Assembly: GCF_051020975.1 (NCBI RefSeq)
Contig: NC_135035.1
Span: forward strand, 744,001 to 808,000
Source of the DNA: Osmia lignaria lignaria
Lineage: Eukaryota > Arthropoda > Insecta > Hymenoptera > Megachilidae
Length of the DNA: 64,000 bases
Reading direction: 5' to 3'
Shown here in pieces: positions 14,801 to 29,443 of the stretch. How positions within the stretch are numbered: position 1 is the stretch's first letter; each line of letters begins with the position of its first letter. Under the pieces are notes generated by a model. The model did no database searches. It was given only the letters and a program-made list of their open reading frames with translations, and was not told the origin of the DNA. A program made the position numbers and the translations under genes.

Positions 14801-17800
14801 TTTAATAACAACATTATTCATACTATATCTACACTAGGTATAATGTAACATAGTGATTGCATCCCACAAATCAATGTACATAAAATAACAACATCATTGG
14901 TACTATAACTACATTGGATATAACGTAACATACTGATCCCTTCCCACAGATCAATGTACATATAATAGCAACATCGTTACTACTATATCTGCATTAGGTA
15001 TAATGTAATCTAGTGACTACATCCTACAGATCATTGTACATTTAATAACATCATTCATGCTATAGCTAAATTGGATATAATGTAATATACTGATCCTTTC
15101 CCACAGATCAAGGTAGCTACATTTAATAACATTATCATTAATACTATATCTACATGAGATATAATGTTATATACTATTCCCTGCCCACAGATCAATGTAT
15201 ATTTAATAGCGATATCATTATTACTATATCTACATTAGATATAATGTTATATACTGATCCCTGCCCACAGTTCAATGTACATATACTTAATAACAATATC
15301 ATTAGTACTATATCCACATCATATATAACGTAATATACTGATTCCTTCCCACAGATCAACGTAGATTTAATAACAACATCATTCATACTATATCAACACT
15401 AGGTATAATGTAATATAGTGATTACATCCCACAGATCAAGGTACATTTATTAACAACATCGTTCATACTGTATCTACATTGGATATAATGTAATATACTG
15501 ATCCCTGCCCACCGGTCAATGTACATTTAATAACAACATAGTTCATACTATATCCACATTAGGTATAATGTAATATAGTGATTAGGTCCCACAGATCAAT
15601 GTACCTACATTTAATAACAATATCCTTAGTACTATATCCACATTACACATAATGTAATATACTGATTCCTTCCCACAGATCAAGGTATCTACATTTAGTA
15701 ACAACATCATTATTACTATATCTACACTAGATATAATGCAATATACGGATTCCTTCCCACAGATCAATGTACATTTAATAACAACATCATTCATACTATA
15801 TCTGCATTGGATATAATGTAATATACTGATCCCTGCCCACCGGTCAATGTACATTTAATAACAACATCGTTCATACTATATCCACATTAGGTATAATGTA
15901 ACATAGTGATTACGTCCCACAGATCAATGTACCTACATTTAATAACAATATCCGTAGTACTATATCCACATTACACATAATGTAATATACTGATTCCTTC
16001 CCACAGATCAATGTACATTGAACAACAACATCATTCATACTATATCTACAATGGATATAATGTAATATACTGATTCCTTCCCACAGATCAATGTACATAT
16101 AATAGCAACATCGTTATTACTATATCTGCATAAGGTATAATGTAATCTAGTGACTACATCCCACAGATCATTGTACGTTAAATAACACCATCATTCGTGC
16201 TATAGCTAAATTGGATATAAAGTAATATACTGATCCCTTCCCAAAGACCAAGGTGCCTACATTTAGTAACAATATCATTATTACGATATCTACATTAGAT
16301 ATAATGTAATATACTGATCCCTGCCCACCGGTCAATGTACATTTAATAACAACATCATTCATACTATATCTACACGAGGTATAATGTAATATAGTGATTA
16401 CGTCCAACAGATCAATGTACATATAACAACAACATCATTCATACTATATCTACATTGGATATAATGTAATATACTGATCCCTTCCCACAGGTCAATGTAC
16501 ATACAATAGCAAAATCGTTATTACTATATCTACATTAGGTATAATGTAATGTATTCACTACATCCTACAGATCATTCTACATTTAATAACATCATTCATG
16601 CTATAGCTAAGTTGGATATAATGTAATATACTGATCCTTTCCCACAGATCAAGGTAGCTACATTTAATAACATTATCATTAATACTATATCTACATGAGA
16701 TATAATGTTATATACTAATCCCTGCCCACAGATCAATGTATATTTAATAGCGATATCATTATTACTATATCTACATTAGATATAATGTTATGTACTGATC
16801 CCTGCCCACAGATAAATGTACCTATACTTAATAACAATATCATTAGAACTATATCCACATCATAAATAATGTAATATACTGATTCCTTCCCACAGATCAA
16901 CGTAGATTTAATAACAACATCATTCATACTATATCAATACTAGGTATAATGTAATATAGTGATTACATCCCAGAGATCAAGGTACATTTAATAACAACAT
17001 CATTCATACTATATCTACATTGGATATAATGTAATATACTGATCCCTTCCCAAACGTCAATGTACATATAATAGCAAAATCGTTATTACTATATCTACAC
17101 TAGGTATAATGTAATATAGTGATTACATCCCACAGATCAAGGTACATTCAATATCGATATCATTATTACTATATCTACATTAGATATAATGTAATATACT
17201 GATCCCTGTCCACCGGTCAATGTACATTTAATAACAACATCGTTCATACTATATCCACATTAGGTATAATGTAATATAGTGATTACGTCTCACAGATCAA
17301 TGTACCTACATTTAATAACAATATCCTTAGTACTATATCCACATTACACATAATGTAATATACTGATTCCTTCCCACAGATCAATGTACATTTAATCACA
17401 ACATCGTTCATACTATATCCACATTAGGTATAATGTAATATAGTGATTACATCCCACAGATCAATGTACCTACATTTAACAACAATATCCTTAGTACTAT
17501 ATCCACATTACACATAATGTAATATACTGATTCCTTCCCACAGATCACTGTACATTTAACAACAACATCATTCCTACTATATCTACATTGGATATAATGT
17601 AATATACTGATCCCTTCCCACAGATCAATGTACCTACATTTAATAACAATATCCTTAGTACTATATCCACATTACACATAATGTAATATACTGATTCCTT
17701 CCCACAGAACAATGTACATTTAATAACACCATCATTCATACTATATCTACACGAGGTACAATGTAATATAGTGATTACATCCCACAGATCAATGTGCATA

Positions 17801-18239
17801 TAACAACAACATCATTCATACTATATCTACATTGGATATAATGTAATATACTGATCCCTTCTCACAGGTCAATGTACATATAATAGTATAATTGTTATTA
17901 CTATATCTACATTAGGTATAATGTAATGTATTTACTACATCCTACAGATCATTGTACATTTAATAACATCATTCATGCTATAGCTAAATTGGCTATAATG
18001 TAATATACTCACCCCTTCCCACAGATCAAGGTACCTACATTTAATAACAATATCATCATTACTACATCTACATTAGATATAAAGTAATATTATGATCCCT
18101 GCCCACAGTTCAATGTACCTATATTTAATAATAATATCATTAGTACTATATCCACATCATATATAATGTAATATACTGATTCCTTCCCACAGATCAATGT
18201 ACATTAACAACAACATCATTCATGCTATAGCTAAATTGG
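11830..18239 (+). repeat. Higher-order repeat copy 2 (long with 648-bp deletion)
   Basis: Tracks copy 1 at +7,057/+7,058 to about 17,000, then at +6,410 from about 17,019 to 18,239. The 648-bp loss is a whole number of monomers (for example 2x84 + 6x80). The section equivalent to 9,961-10,608, which holds the second CTCGTTTTAC unit, is missing. A one-base difference near 13,904 (ACATTTAATAACA against ACATTAGTAACA near 6,850 in copy 1) accounts for the 7,057/7,058 change. Confidence 0.87.
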
Positions 18240-21200
18240 ATATAATGTAATATACTGATCCCTGCCCACCGGTCAATGTACATTTAATAACAACATCGTT
18301 CATACTATATCCACATTAGGTATAATGTAATATAGTGATTACGTCCGACAGATCAATGTACCTACATTTAATAACAATATCCTTAGTACTATATCCACAT
18401 TACACCTAATGTAATATACTGATTCCTTCCCACAGATCAATGTACATTTAACAACAACATCATTCATACTATATCTACATTGGATATAATGTAATATACT
18501 GGTCCCTTCCCACAGATCAATGTACCCACATTTAATAACAATATCATTAGTGCTACGTCCACATTACATATAATGTAGTATACTGATTCCTTCTCACAGA
18601 TCAGTGTAGATTTAATAACACCATCATTCATACTATATCTACACGAGGTATAATGTAATATAGTGATTACATCCCACAGATCAATGTACATATAACAACA
18701 ACATCATTCATACTATATCTACATTGGATATAATGTAATATACTGATCCCTTCCCACAGGTCAATGTACATATAATAGCATAATCGTTATTACTATATCT
18801 ACATTAGGTATAATGTAATGTATTAACTACATCCTACTGATCATTGTACATTTAATAACATCATTCATGTTATAGCTAAATTGGATATGATGTAATATAC
18901 TGATCCTTTCCCACAGATCAAGGTAGCTACATTTAATTACAATATCATTATTACTACATCTATATTAGATATAAAGTGATATACTGATCCCTGCCCACAG
19001 TTCAATGTACCTATATTTAATAATAATATCATTAGTACTATATCCACATCATATATAATGAAATATACTGATTCCTTCCCACAGATCAATGTACATTAAC
19101 AACAACATCATTCATGCTGTAGCTAAATTGGATATAATGTAATATACTGATCCCTGCCCACAGATCAATGTACGTACATTTAATAACAATATCATTAGTA
19201 CTATATCTACATTAGATATAATGTAATATACTGATCCCTGTCCACAGTTCAATGTAACTATATTTAAAAACAATATCATTAGTACTATATCCAGATCATA
19301 TATAATGTAATGTACTGATCCCTTCCCACAGATCAATGTACATATAATAGCAACATCGTTATTACTATATCTGCATAAGGTATAATGTAATCTAGTGACT
19401 ACATCCCACAGATCATTGTACGTTAAATAACACCATCATTCGTGCTATAGCTAAATTGGATATAAAGTAATATACTGATCCCTTCCCACAGACCAAGGTG
19501 CCTACATTTAGTAACATTATCATTAATACTATATCTACATGAGATATAATGTTATATACTAATCCCTGCCCACAGATCAATGTATATTTAATAGCGATAT
19601 CATTATTACTATATCTACATTAGATATAATGTTATGTACTGATCCCTGCCCACAGATAAATGTACCTATACTTAATAACAATATCATTAGAACTATATCC
19701 ACATCATAAATAATGTAATATACTGATTCCTTCCCACAGATCAACGTAGATTTAATAACAACATCATTCATACTATATCAATACTAGGTATAATGTAATA
19801 TAGTGATTACATCCCAGAGATCAAGGTACATTTAATAACAACATCATTCATACTATATCTACATTGGATACAATGTAATATACTGATCCCTTCCCAAACC
19901 TCAATGTACATATAATAGCAAAATCGTTATTACTATATCTACACTAGGTATAATGTGATGTAGTGACTACATCCCACAGCTCGTTTTACATTTAATAAAA
20001 ACATCATTCATGGTATAGCTAAATTGGATATAATGTTATATACTGATCCATTCCCACAGACCAACGTACCTACATTTAATAACAATATCATTATTACTAC
20101 ATCTACATTAGATATAAAGTAATATACTGATCCCTGCCCAAAGTTCAATGTACCTATACTTAATAACAATATCATTAGTACTGTATCCACATCATATGTA
20201 ATGTAATATACTGATTCCTTCCCTCAGATGAACGTAGATTTAATAACAACATCATTCATACTATATCAGCACTAGGTATAATGTAATATAGTGATTACAT
20301 CCCACAGATCAAGGTACATTTAATAACAACATCGTTCATACTATATCTACATTGGATATAATGTAATATACTGATCCCTTCCCACAGATCAATGTACATT
20401 TAGTAACACCATCATTCATTCTATATCTACACTGGATATAATACAATATACGGATTCCTCCCCACAGATCAATGTACATTTTATAACAACATCATTCATA
20501 CTATATCTACATTGGATATAATGTAATATACTGATCCCTTCCCAAACGTCAATGTACATATAATAGCAAAATCGTTATTACTATATCTACACTAGGTATA
20601 ATGTAATATAGTGATTACATCCCACAGATCAAGGTACATTCAATATCGATATCATTATTACTATATCTACATTAGATATAATGTAATATACTGATCCCTG
20701 TCCACCGGTCAATGTACATTTAATAACAACATCGTTCATACTATATCCACATTAGGTATAATGTAATATAGTGATTACGTCTCACAGATCAATGTACCTA
20801 CATTTAATAACAATATCCTTAGTACTATATCCACATTACACATAATGTAATATACTGATTCCTTCCCACAGATCAATGTACATTTAATCACAACATCGTT
20901 CATACTATATCCACATTAGGTATAATGTAATATAGTGATTACATCCCACAGATCAATGTACCTACATTTAACAACAATATCCTTAGTACTATATCCACAT
21001 TACACATAATGTAATATACTGATTCCTTCCCACAGATCACTGTACATTTAACAACAACATCATTCCTACTATATCTACATTGGATATAATGTAATATACT
21101 GATCCCTTCCCACAGATCAATGTACCTACATTTAATAACAATATCCTTAGTACTATATCCACATTACACATAATGTAATATACTGATTCCTTCCCACAGA

Positions 21201-21731
21201 ACAATGTACATTTAATAACACCATCATTCATACTATATCTACACGAGGTACAATGTAATATAGTGATTACATCCCACAGATCAATGTGCATATAACAACA
21301 ACATCATTCATACTATATCTACATTGGATATAATGTAATATACTGATCCCTTCCCACAGGTCAATGTACATATAACAGTATAATTGTTATTACTATATCT
21401 ACATTAGGTATAATGTAATGTATTTACTACATCCTACAGATCATTGTACATTTAATAACATCATTCATGCTATAGCTAAATTGGCTATAATGTAATATAC
21501 TCACCCCTTCCCACAGATCAAGGTACCTACATTTAATAACAATATCATCATTACTACATCTACATTAGATATAAAGTAATATTATGATCCCTGCCCACAG
21601 TTCAATGTACCTATATTTAATAATAATATCATTAGTACTATATCCACATCATATATAATGTAATATACTGATTCCTTCCCACAGATCAATGTACATTAAC
21701 AACAACATCATTCATGCTATAGCTAAATTGG
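18240..21731 (+). repeat. Higher-order repeat copy 3 (short, 3,492 bp)
   Basis: A short HOR without the 3,565-bp expansion; the next copy starts 3,492 bp later. Marker units at 18,464, 19,112, 19,577 and 20,008 correspond to 21,956, 22,604, 23,069 and 23,500. Together with copies 2, 5 and 6 it shares the private GTAATATTATGATCCC variant and the CATCATTCCTACTATATC variant. Both differ from copy 1 and block V. Confidence 0.87.
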
Positions 21732-24661
21732 ATATAATGTAATATACTGATCCCTGCCCACCGGTCAATGTACATTTAATAACAACATCGTTCATACTAT
21801 ATCCACATTAGGTATAATGTAATATAGTGATTACGTCCGACAGATCAATGTACCTACATTTAATAACAATATCCTTAGTACTATATCCACATTACACCTA
21901 ATGTAATATACTGATTCCTTCCCACAGATCAATGTACATTTAACAACAACATCATTCATACTATATCTACATTGGATATAATGTAATATACTGGTCCCTT
22001 CCCACAGATCAATGTACCCACATTTAATAACAATATCATTAGTGCTACGTCCACATTACATATAATGTAGTATACTGATTCCTTCTCACAGATCAGTGTA
22101 GATTTAATAACACCATCATTCATACTATATCTACACGAGGTATAATGTAATATAGTGATTACATCCCACAGATCAATGTACATATAACAACAACATCATT
22201 CATACTATATCTACATTGGATATAATGTAATATACTGATCCCTTCCCACAGGTCAATGTACATATAATAGCATAATCGTTATTACTATATCTACATTAGG
22301 TATAATGTAATGTATTAACTACATCCTACTGATCATTGTACATTTAATAACATCATTCATGTTATAGCTAAATTGGATATGATGTAATATACTGATCCTT
22401 TCCCACAGATCAAGGTAGCTACATTTAATTACAATATCATTATTACTACATCTATATTAGATATAAAGTGATATACTGATCCCTGCCCACAGTTCAATGT
22501 ACCTATATTTAATAATAATATCATTAGTACTATATCCACATCATATATAATGAAATATACTGATTCCTTCCCACAGATCAATGTACATTAACAACAACAT
22601 CATTCATGCTGTAGCTAAATTGGATATAATGTAATATACTGATCCCTGCCCACAGATCAATGTACGTACATTTAATAACAATATCATTAGTACTATATCT
22701 ACATTAGATATAATGTAATATACTGATCCCTGTCCACAGTTCAATGTAACTATATTTAAAAACAATATCATTAGTACTATATCCAGATCATATATAATGT
22801 AATGTACTGATCCCTTCCCACAGATCAATGTACATATAATAGCAACATCGTTATTACTATATCTGCATAAGGTATAATGTAATCTAGTGACTACATCCCA
22901 CAGATCATTGTACGTTAAATAACACCATCATTCGTGCTATAGCTAAATTGGATATAAAGTAATATACTGATCCCTTCCCACAGACCAAGGTGCCTACATT
23001 TAGTAACATTATCATTAATACTATATCTACATGAGATATAATGTTATATACTAATCCCTGCCCACAGATCAATGTATATTTAATAGCGATATCATTATTA
23101 CTATATCTACATTAGATATAATGTTATGTACTGATCCCTGCCCACAGATAAATGTACCTATACTTAATAACAATATCATTAGAACTATATCCACATCATA
23201 AATAATGTAATATACTGATTCCTTCCCACAGATCAACGTAGATTTAATAACAACATCATTCATACTATATCAATACTAGGTATAATGTAATATAGTGATT
23301 ACATCCCAGAGATCAAGGTACATTTAATAACAACATCATTCATACTATATCTACATTGGATACAATGTAATATACTGATCCCTTCCCAAACGTCAATGTA
23401 CATATAATAGCAAAATCGTTATTACTATATCTACATTAGGTATAATGTGATGTAGTGACTACATCCCACAGCTCGTTTTACATTTAATAAAAACATCATT
23501 CATGGTATAGCTAAATTGGATATAATGTTATATACTGATCCATTCCCACAGACCAAGGTACCTACATTTAATAACAATATCATTATTACTACATCTACAT
23601 TAGATATAAAGTAATATACTGATCCCTGCCCAAAGTTCAATGTACCTATACTTAATAACAATATCATTAGTACTGTATCCACATCATATGTAATGTAATA
23701 TACTGATTCCTTCCCTCAGATGAACGTAGATTTAATAACAACATCATTCATACTATATCAGCACTAGGTATAATGTAATATAGTGATTACATCCCACAGA
23801 TCAAGGTACATTTAATAACAACATCGTTCATACTATATCTACATTGGATATAATGTAATATACTGATCCCTTCCCACAGATCAATGTACATTTAGTAACA
23901 CCATCATTCATTCTATATCTACACTGGATATAATACAATATACGGATTCCTCCCCACAGATCAATGTACATTTTATAACAACATCATTCATACTATATCT
24001 ACATTGGATATAATGTAATATACTGATCCCTTCCCAAACGTCAATGTACATATAATAGCAAAATCGTTATTACTATATCTACACTAGGTATAATGTAATA
24101 TAATGATTACATCCCACAGATCAAGGTACATTCAATATCGATATCATTATTACTATATCTACATTAGATAAAATGTAATATACTGATCCCTTCCCACAGA
24201 TCAAGGTGCCTACATTTTGTAACAATATCATTATTACTATATCTTCATAAGATATAATGAAATATACTAATCCCTGCCCACAGATCAATGTATATTTAGT
24301 AGCGATATCATTATTACTATATCTACATTGGATATAATGTAATATACTGAACCCTCCCCACAGATCACTGTACCTACATTTAACAACAATATCATTAGTA
24401 CTACGTCCACATTGCATATAATGTAATATACTGATTCCTTGCCACAGATCAGTGTCCATTTAATAACAACATCATTCAATACATATCTACATTGGGCACA
24501 ATGTAATATAATGATTACATCCCACAGAACAATGTACATGTAATATCGATATCATTATTACTATATCTACATTAGATATAATGTAATATACTGATCCCTG
24601 CCCATAGTTCCATGTACCTATATTTAATAACAATATCATTAGTACTATATCCACGTCACAT
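21732..24661 (+). repeat. Higher-order repeat copy 4 (truncated long form)
   Basis: Starts like a long HOR and enters the expansion (units near 24,121 and 24,285 match 7,161 and 7,325) but stops at 24,661, where block V begins. Its last part matches copy 7 at an offset of 15,764 and shares private variants with it, including GATCACTGTACC near 24,363 and 40,127. The sequence that should follow is found after about 40,425 in copy 7. Confidence 0.85.
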
Positions 24662-25775
24662 ATAATGTAATATACTGATTCCTTCCCTCAGATGAACGTA
24701 GATTTAATAACAACATCGTTCATACTATATCCACATTAGGTATAATGTAATATAGTGATTACGTCCCACAGATCAATGTACCTACATTTAACAACAATAT
24801 CCTTAGTACTATATCCACATTACACATAATGTAATATACTGATTCCTTCCCACAGATCACTGTACATTTAACAACAACATCATTCGTACTATATCTACAT
24901 TGGATATAATGTAATATACTGATCCCTTCCCACAGATCAATGTACCTACATTTAATAACAATATCCTTAGTACTATATCCACATTACACATAATGTAATA
25001 TACTGATTCCTTCCCACAGAACAATGTACATTTAATAACACCATCATTCATACTATATCTACACGAGGTACAATGTAATATAGTGATTACATCCCACAGA
25101 TCAATGTGCATATAACAACAACATCATTCATACTATATCTACATTGGATATAATCTAATATACTGATCCCTTCCCACAGGTCAATGTACATATAATAGTA
25201 TAATTGTTATTACTATATCTACATTAGGTATAATGTAATGTATTTACTACATCCTACAGATCATTGTACATTTAATAACATCATTCATGCTATAGCTAAA
25301 TTGGCTATAATGTAATATACTCACCCCTTCCCACAGATCAAGGTACCTACATTTAATAACAATATCATCATTACTACATCTACATTAGATATAAAGTAAT
25401 ATACTGATCCCTGCCCACAGTTCAATGTACCTATATTTAATAATAATATCATTAGTACTATATCCACATCATATATAATGTAATATACTGATTCCTTCCC
25501 ACAGATCAATGTACATTAACAACAACATCATTCATGCTATAGCTAAATTGGATATAATGTAATATACTGATCCCTGCCCACCGGTCAATGTACATTTAAT
25601 AACAACATCGTTCATACTATATCCACATTAGGTATAATGTAATATAGTGATTACGTCCCACAGATCAATGTACCTACATTTAATAACAATATCCTTAGTA
25701 CTAAACCCACATTACACATAATGTAATATACTGATTCCTTCCCACAGATCAATGTACATTTAACAACAACATCAT

Positions 25776-27075
25776 TCATACTATAACTACATTGGATATA
25801 ATGTAATATACTGATCCCTTCCCACAGATCAAGGTATCTACATTTAATAACAACATCATTATTACTATATCTACACTAGATATAATGCAATATACGGATT
25901 CCTTCCCACAGATCAATGTACATTTAATAACAACATCATTCATACTATATCTGCATTGGATATAATGTAATATACTGATCCCTTCCCACAGGTCAATGTA
26001 CATACAATAGCAAAATCGTTATTACTATATCTACATTAGGTATAATGTAATGTATTTACTACATCCTACAGATCATTGTACATTTAATAACATCATTCAT
26101 GCTATAGCTAAATTGGCTATAATGTAATATACTCACCCCTTCCCACAGATCAAGGTACCTACATTTAATAACAATATCATTATTACTACATCTACATTAG
26201 ATATAAAGTAATATACTGATCCCTGCCCACAGTTCAATGTACCTATATTTAATAATAATATCATTAGTACTATATCCACATCATATATAATGTAATATAC
26301 TGATTCCTTCCCACAGATCAATGTACATTAACAACAACATCATTCATGCTATAGCTAAATTGGATATAATGTAATATACTGATCCCTGCCCACCGGTCAA
26401 TGTACATTTAATAACAACATCGTTCATACTATATCCACATTAGGTATAATGTAATATAGTGATTACGTCCCACAGATCAATGTACCTACATTTAATAACA
26501 ATATCCTTAGTACTATACCCACATTACACATAATGTAATATACTGATTCCTTCCCACAGATCAATGTACATTTAACAACAACATCATTCGTACTATATCT
26601 ACAATGGATATAATGTAATATACTGATCCCTGCCCATAGTTCAATGTACCTATATTTAATAACAATATCCTTAGTACTATATCCACATTACACATAATGT
26701 AATATACTGATTCCTTCCCACAGAACAATGTACATTTAATAACACCATCATTCATACTATATCTACACGAGGTATAATGTAATATACTGATTACATCCCA
26801 CAGATCAATGTACATATAACAACAACATCATTCATACTATATCTACATTGGATATAATGTAAAATACTGATCCCTTCCCACAGATCAATGTACCTACATT
26901 TAATAACAATATCCTTAGTACTGTATCCACATTACACATAATGTAATATACTGATTCCTTCCCACAGATCAATGTACATTTAATAACAACATTATTCATA
27001 CTATATCTACACTAGGGATAATGTAACATAGTGATTACATCCCGCAGATCAATGTACACTTAATAACAACATCAT
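25776..27075 (+). repeat. V sub-HOR unit 1 (1,300 bp)
   Basis: Marker units at 25,776 and 26,133 recur at 27,076 and 27,433, both +1,300 bp, about 16 monomers. The unit runs from the ATAACTACATTGG monomer through TAATGCAATATACGG, the CTGCATTGG unit, the 77-bp unit and the GCTATAG unit. Sub-HOR lengths in V are not constant: the next spacings are 1,548 and 2,440 bp. Confidence 0.8.
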
Positions 27076-28623
27076 TCATACTATAACTACATTGGATATA
27101 ATGTAATATACTGATCCCTTCCCACAGATTAAGGTATCTACATTTAATAACAATATCATTATTACTATATCTACACTAGATATGATGCAATATACGGATT
27201 CCTTCCCACAGATCAATGTACATTTAATAACAACATCATTCATACTATATCTGCATTGGATATAATGTAATATACTGATCCCTTCCCACAGGTCAATGTA
27301 CATACAATAGCAAAATCGTTATTACTATATCTACATTAGGTATAATGTAATGTATTTACTACATCCTACAGATCATTGTACATTTAATAACATCATTCAT
27401 GCTATAGCTAAATTGGATATAATGTAATATACTCACCCCTTCCCACAGATCAAGGTACCTACATTTAATAACAATATCATTATTACTACATCTACATTAG
27501 ATATAAAGTAATATACTGATCCCTGCCCACAGTTCAATGTACCTATATTTAATAATAATATCATTAGTACTATATCCACATCATATATAATGTAATATAC
27601 TGATTCCTTCCCACAGATCAATGTACATTAACAACAACATCATTCATGCTATAGCTAAATTGGATATAATGTAATATACTGATCCCTGCCCACAGATCAA
27701 TGTACCTACATTTAATAACAATATCATTAGTACTATATCTACATTAGATATAATGTAATATACTGATCCCTGCCCACAGTTCAATGTAACTATATTTAAT
27801 AACAATATCATTAGTACTATATCCACATCATATATAATGTAATATACTGATTCCTTCCCACAGATCAATGTACATTTAACAACCGCATCATTCATACTAT
27901 GTCTACATTGGATATAATGTAATATACTGTTCCCTTCCCACAGATCAATGTACATATAATAACAATATCATTATTACTATAACTACACTAGATATAATGT
28001 AATATACTGATTCCTTCCCTCAGATCAATGTACATTTAATATCGATATCATTATTACTATTTCTACATTAGATATAATGTAATATACTGATCCCTTCCCA
28101 CAGATCAATGTACCTACATTTAATAACAATACCATTAGTACTACGTCCACATTACATATAATGTAGTATACTGATTCCTTCTCACAGATCAGTGTAGATT
28201 TAATAACAACATCCTTCATACTATATCAACACTAGGTATAATGTAATATACTGATCCCTTCCCACAGACCAAGGTGCCTACATTTAGTAACAATATCATT
28301 ATTACTGTATCTACATTAGATATAATGTAATATACTGATCCCTGCCCGCCGGTCAATGTACATTTAATAACAACATCGTTCATACTATATCCACATTAGG
28401 TATAATGTAATATAGTGATTACGTCCGACAGATCAATGTACCTACATTTAATAACAATATCCTTAGTACTATATCCACATTACACCTAATGTAATATACT
28501 GATTCCTTCCCACAGATCAATGTACATTTAACAACAACATCATTCATGCTATATCTACACTAGGTAGAATGTAACATAGTGATTACATCCCACAGATCAA
28601 TGTACACTTAAAAACAACATCAT
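27076..28623 (+). repeat. V sub-HOR unit 2 (1,548 bp)
   Basis: Markers at 27,076 and 27,433 recur at 28,624 and 28,981 (+1,548, about 19 monomers). Distinctive members are the GATTAAGGTATC unit near 27,127, GATATGATGCAATATACGG near 27,180, and the CTGTTCCCTTCCC unit near 27,927. The last two recur unchanged at +18,358 in V copy 2. Confidence 0.8.
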
Positions 28624-29279
28624 TCATACTATAACTACATTGGATATAATGTAATATACTGATCCCTTCCCACAGATCAAGGTATCTACATTTAATAACA
28701 ATATCATTATTACTGTATCTACACTAGATATAATGCAATATACGGATTCCTTCCCACAGATCAATGTACATTTAATAACAACATCATTCATACTAAATCT
28801 GCATTGGATATAACGTAATATACTGATCCCTTCCCACAGGTCAATGTACATACAATAGCAAAATCGTTATTACTATATCCACATTAGGTATAATGTAATG
28901 TATTTACTACATCCAACAGATCATTGTACATTTAATAACATCATTCATGGTATAGCTAAATTGGATATAATGTAATATACTCACCCCTTCCCACAGATCA
29001 AGGTACCTACATTTAATAACAATATCATTATTACTACATCTACATTAGATATAAAGTAATATACTGATCCCTGCCCACAGTTCAATGTACCCATATTTAA
29101 TAATAATATCATTAGTACTATATCCACATCATATATAATGTAATATACTGATTCCTTCCCACAGATCAATGTACATTAACAACAACATCATTCATGCTAT
29201 AGCTAAATTGGATATAATGTAATATACTGATCCCTGCCCACAGATCAATGTACCTACATTTAATAACAATATCATTAGT

Positions 29280-29363
29280 ACTATATCTACATTAGATATA
29301 ATGTAATATACTGATCCCTGCCCACAGATCAATGTACCTACATTTAATAACAATATCCTTAGT
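29280..29363 (+). repeat. Representative class A monomer (84 bp)
   Basis: Class A units are 84 bp because the segment after CAATGTA carries CCTACATTTAATAAC, giving four more bases than class B, and they usually end TCATTAGT, TCATTATT or TCCTTAGT. This example carries a dyad, TATATCTA-CAT-TAGATATA, at 29,282-29,300. Because 84 is divisible by three, the minus-strand reading frame is kept through consecutive A units. This explains the open frames seen on that strand. Confidence 0.95.
29282..29300 (+). other. Hairpin dyad within a class A monomer (example)
   Basis: TATATCTA-CAT-TAGATATA: two perfect 8-base arms around three bases. The same dyad (or TATATCTA-CAC-TAGATATA) recurs in many class A monomers. 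It is weakened in ATTGGATATA units and lost in GCTATAGCTAAATTGG and ACATTACACATA units. This is structure seen in sequence; formation in vivo is not shown. Confidence 0.85.
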
Positions 29364-29443
29364 ACTATATCCACATTACACATAATGTAATATACTGATT
29401 CCTTCCCACAGAACAATGTACATTTAATAACACCATCATTCAT
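29364..29443 (+). repeat. Representative class B monomer (80 bp)
   Basis: Class B units are 80 bp, with GTACATTTAATAACA directly after CAAT and an end in CATCATTCAT. This one carries the ACATTACACATAATG variant and the GATTCCTTCCCACAG pyrimidine-CAG motif. B units with CAATGTACATT contain the 10-bp palindrome AATGTACATT. An A plus B pair is 164 bp. The 80-bp length shifts the minus-strand frame and limits open frames there. Confidence 0.95.
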
